Assembly (NCBI RefSeq): GCF_002836205.1
Contig: NZ_PJBE01000013.1
Coordinates: 3,521,645-3,585,644 of the forward strand
DNA: 64,000 nt
Direction: 5' to 3'
Source: Shewanella sp. Choline-02u-19
GTDB taxonomy: Bacteria; Pseudomonadota; Gammaproteobacteria; Enterobacterales; Shewanellaceae
The notes under the pieces were generated by a model. The model searched no databases, was not told the DNA's origin, and was given only the letters and a program-made list of their open reading frames with translations. This document shows positions 63,428 to 64,000 of this stretch, one piece after another. The translations under genes were made by a program, and so were the position numbers. Position 1 is the first letter of the stretch, and each line of letters starts with the position of its first letter.

Positions 63428-64000
63428 CAGCTCAGAGCACTTTAAATCAGCCGATGTCATATCTGCAAAATAACCACTAGACTTAGCAATGGTTGCTACT
63501 TGATATGAACTAATAATACGATAGAGCCTCTATTTTTAGGTTTTATCGTATCTAGGCCAACCTCAAATAAACCTCGCATCGTAATCACAATTATCGCCAT
63601 GTAAAAATACTGTTGGAATATAAATACATAGTGCCTCTAAAAGTCATTCATTAACTTGGCCTAAATAAAGACTTAGCCAATCTATAAAACCACTGGTCAC
63701 CTCGCATCTGAACGTATCAATATGAACTAATCTCAAAATTTATGAGACATCATTACTGAGGTTTTAGGATCAAGCAACGTTTAGGCTGCTGAAGGCTTCG
63801 GGCTCCGACGAGAACATCGTTTCGTAAAGCTAAAACTAAAACTATTTTAATACGCTATCTATTCGATACTGTTTTCCCATCAACAGGACGACTCAATCTG
63901 TGGTTGCACCATCTATAAATATGAACCTAATGAGACCATTTAAACTGGTAGAAGTGACTCGTCAACAATTCCACAATACTTGTATGCCGCTGGATCAGCT
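63428..64000. other. Right-end region without a convincing gene
   Basis: 573 bases after trmL. It contains a strong stem-loop (63516-63551). A short open frame from ATG 63921 runs off the right edge (27 codons seen) without ribosome binding site or recognised similarity, so I do not call it. Nothing else is supported. Confidence 0.5.
63516..63551. repeat. 14-bp stem-loop downstream of trmL
   Basis: ATACGATAGAGCCT pairs with AGGTTTTATCGTAT along all 14 positions (two G-T wobbles when read as + strand RNA), with an 8-base T-rich loop; no T run after it. Confidence 0.5.

Noticed and set aside
63921..64000. Possible start of a gene running off the right edge
   Set aside because: Only 27 codons visible, no ribosome binding site and no recognised similarity.
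1..64000. CRISPR arrays, tRNA or rRNA genes, prophage, insertion sequence with transposase
   Set aside because: Looked for by eye on both strands; no regular spaced repeats, cloverleaf or transposase-like protein was found.

Overview
The window reads as chromosomal DNA of a marine gammaproteobacterium, most likely Shewanella. The reasons are the gene families present (an aryl-polyene cluster, a periplasmic DMSP lyase, a tetraheme cytochrome/flavin reductase pair, CpxPRA, NtrBC, TypA, TrmL), the moderate AT content between genes and the protein styles. No rRNA, tRNA, CRISPR array, prophage or transposase was seen. The genus call is inference from memory of these families.

Layout. (1) 1-12.3 kb: the right part of an aryl-polyene (APE) pigment cluster on the + strand. 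It holds a glycosyltransferase/acyltransferase (cut by the left edge), a MIO-type ammonia-lyase, a thioesterase, a LolA-like carrier, an MMPL exporter, an FAD oxidoreductase, a DUF3261 lipoprotein, and the ketosynthase / dehydratase / ketoreductase / ketosynthase set. ACPs, ligase and other early genes must lie to the left. (2) 12.4-25.5 kb: housekeeping and small envelope genes (rhodanese, azoR, DUF4397 lipoprotein, dtd, prolyl peptidase, yihY, DUF2959, a NapH-like polyferredoxin, DUF418), with a MITE-like repeat and palindromic units, then typA. (3) 26-32.5 kb: glnA with a sigma-54 promoter and an NtrC site, a repeat-rich exported protein, a dicarboxylate symporter and a beta-propeller. (4) 33-36 kb: a two-gene operon joining a PrnB-like (TDO-superfamily) heme enzyme to a kynureninase-like PLP enzyme, with a divergent Lrp/AsnC regulator. 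(5) 36-39.7 kb: a NemR-like electrophile-response unit (nemR, yqhD, DJ-1/PfpI, GST) with two matching operators. (6) 39.7-48.4 kb: an LprI-MliC lysozyme inhibitor fusion, ntrBC, an OM barrel, fieF, cpxP and cpxRA. (7) 48.4-57.4 kb: a DMSP/acrylate island. (8) 57.5-62.7 kb: an AldB-type dehydrogenase, the glycyl-radical enzyme YjjI, its activase YjjW and a LysR regulator; then trmL and 0.57 kb without a convincing gene.

The most notable part is the DMSP/acrylate island: an outer-membrane barrel, the DMSP lyase DddY, a split flavin/tetraheme-cytochrome reductase that is very probably an acrylate reductase (ArdAB type), a LysR regulator and the acryloyl-CoA reductase AcuI. A shared palindrome (TGGAA-N4-TTCCA) sits in front of dddY and of the reductase operon (two copies there), which suggests one regulator for both. 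The expected flow is DMSP to DMS plus acrylate in the periplasm, acrylate used as electron acceptor by the reductase, and any acrylate entering the cytoplasm detoxified by AcuI after CoA activation.

All alignments to known proteins were made by eye from memory; no search was run.
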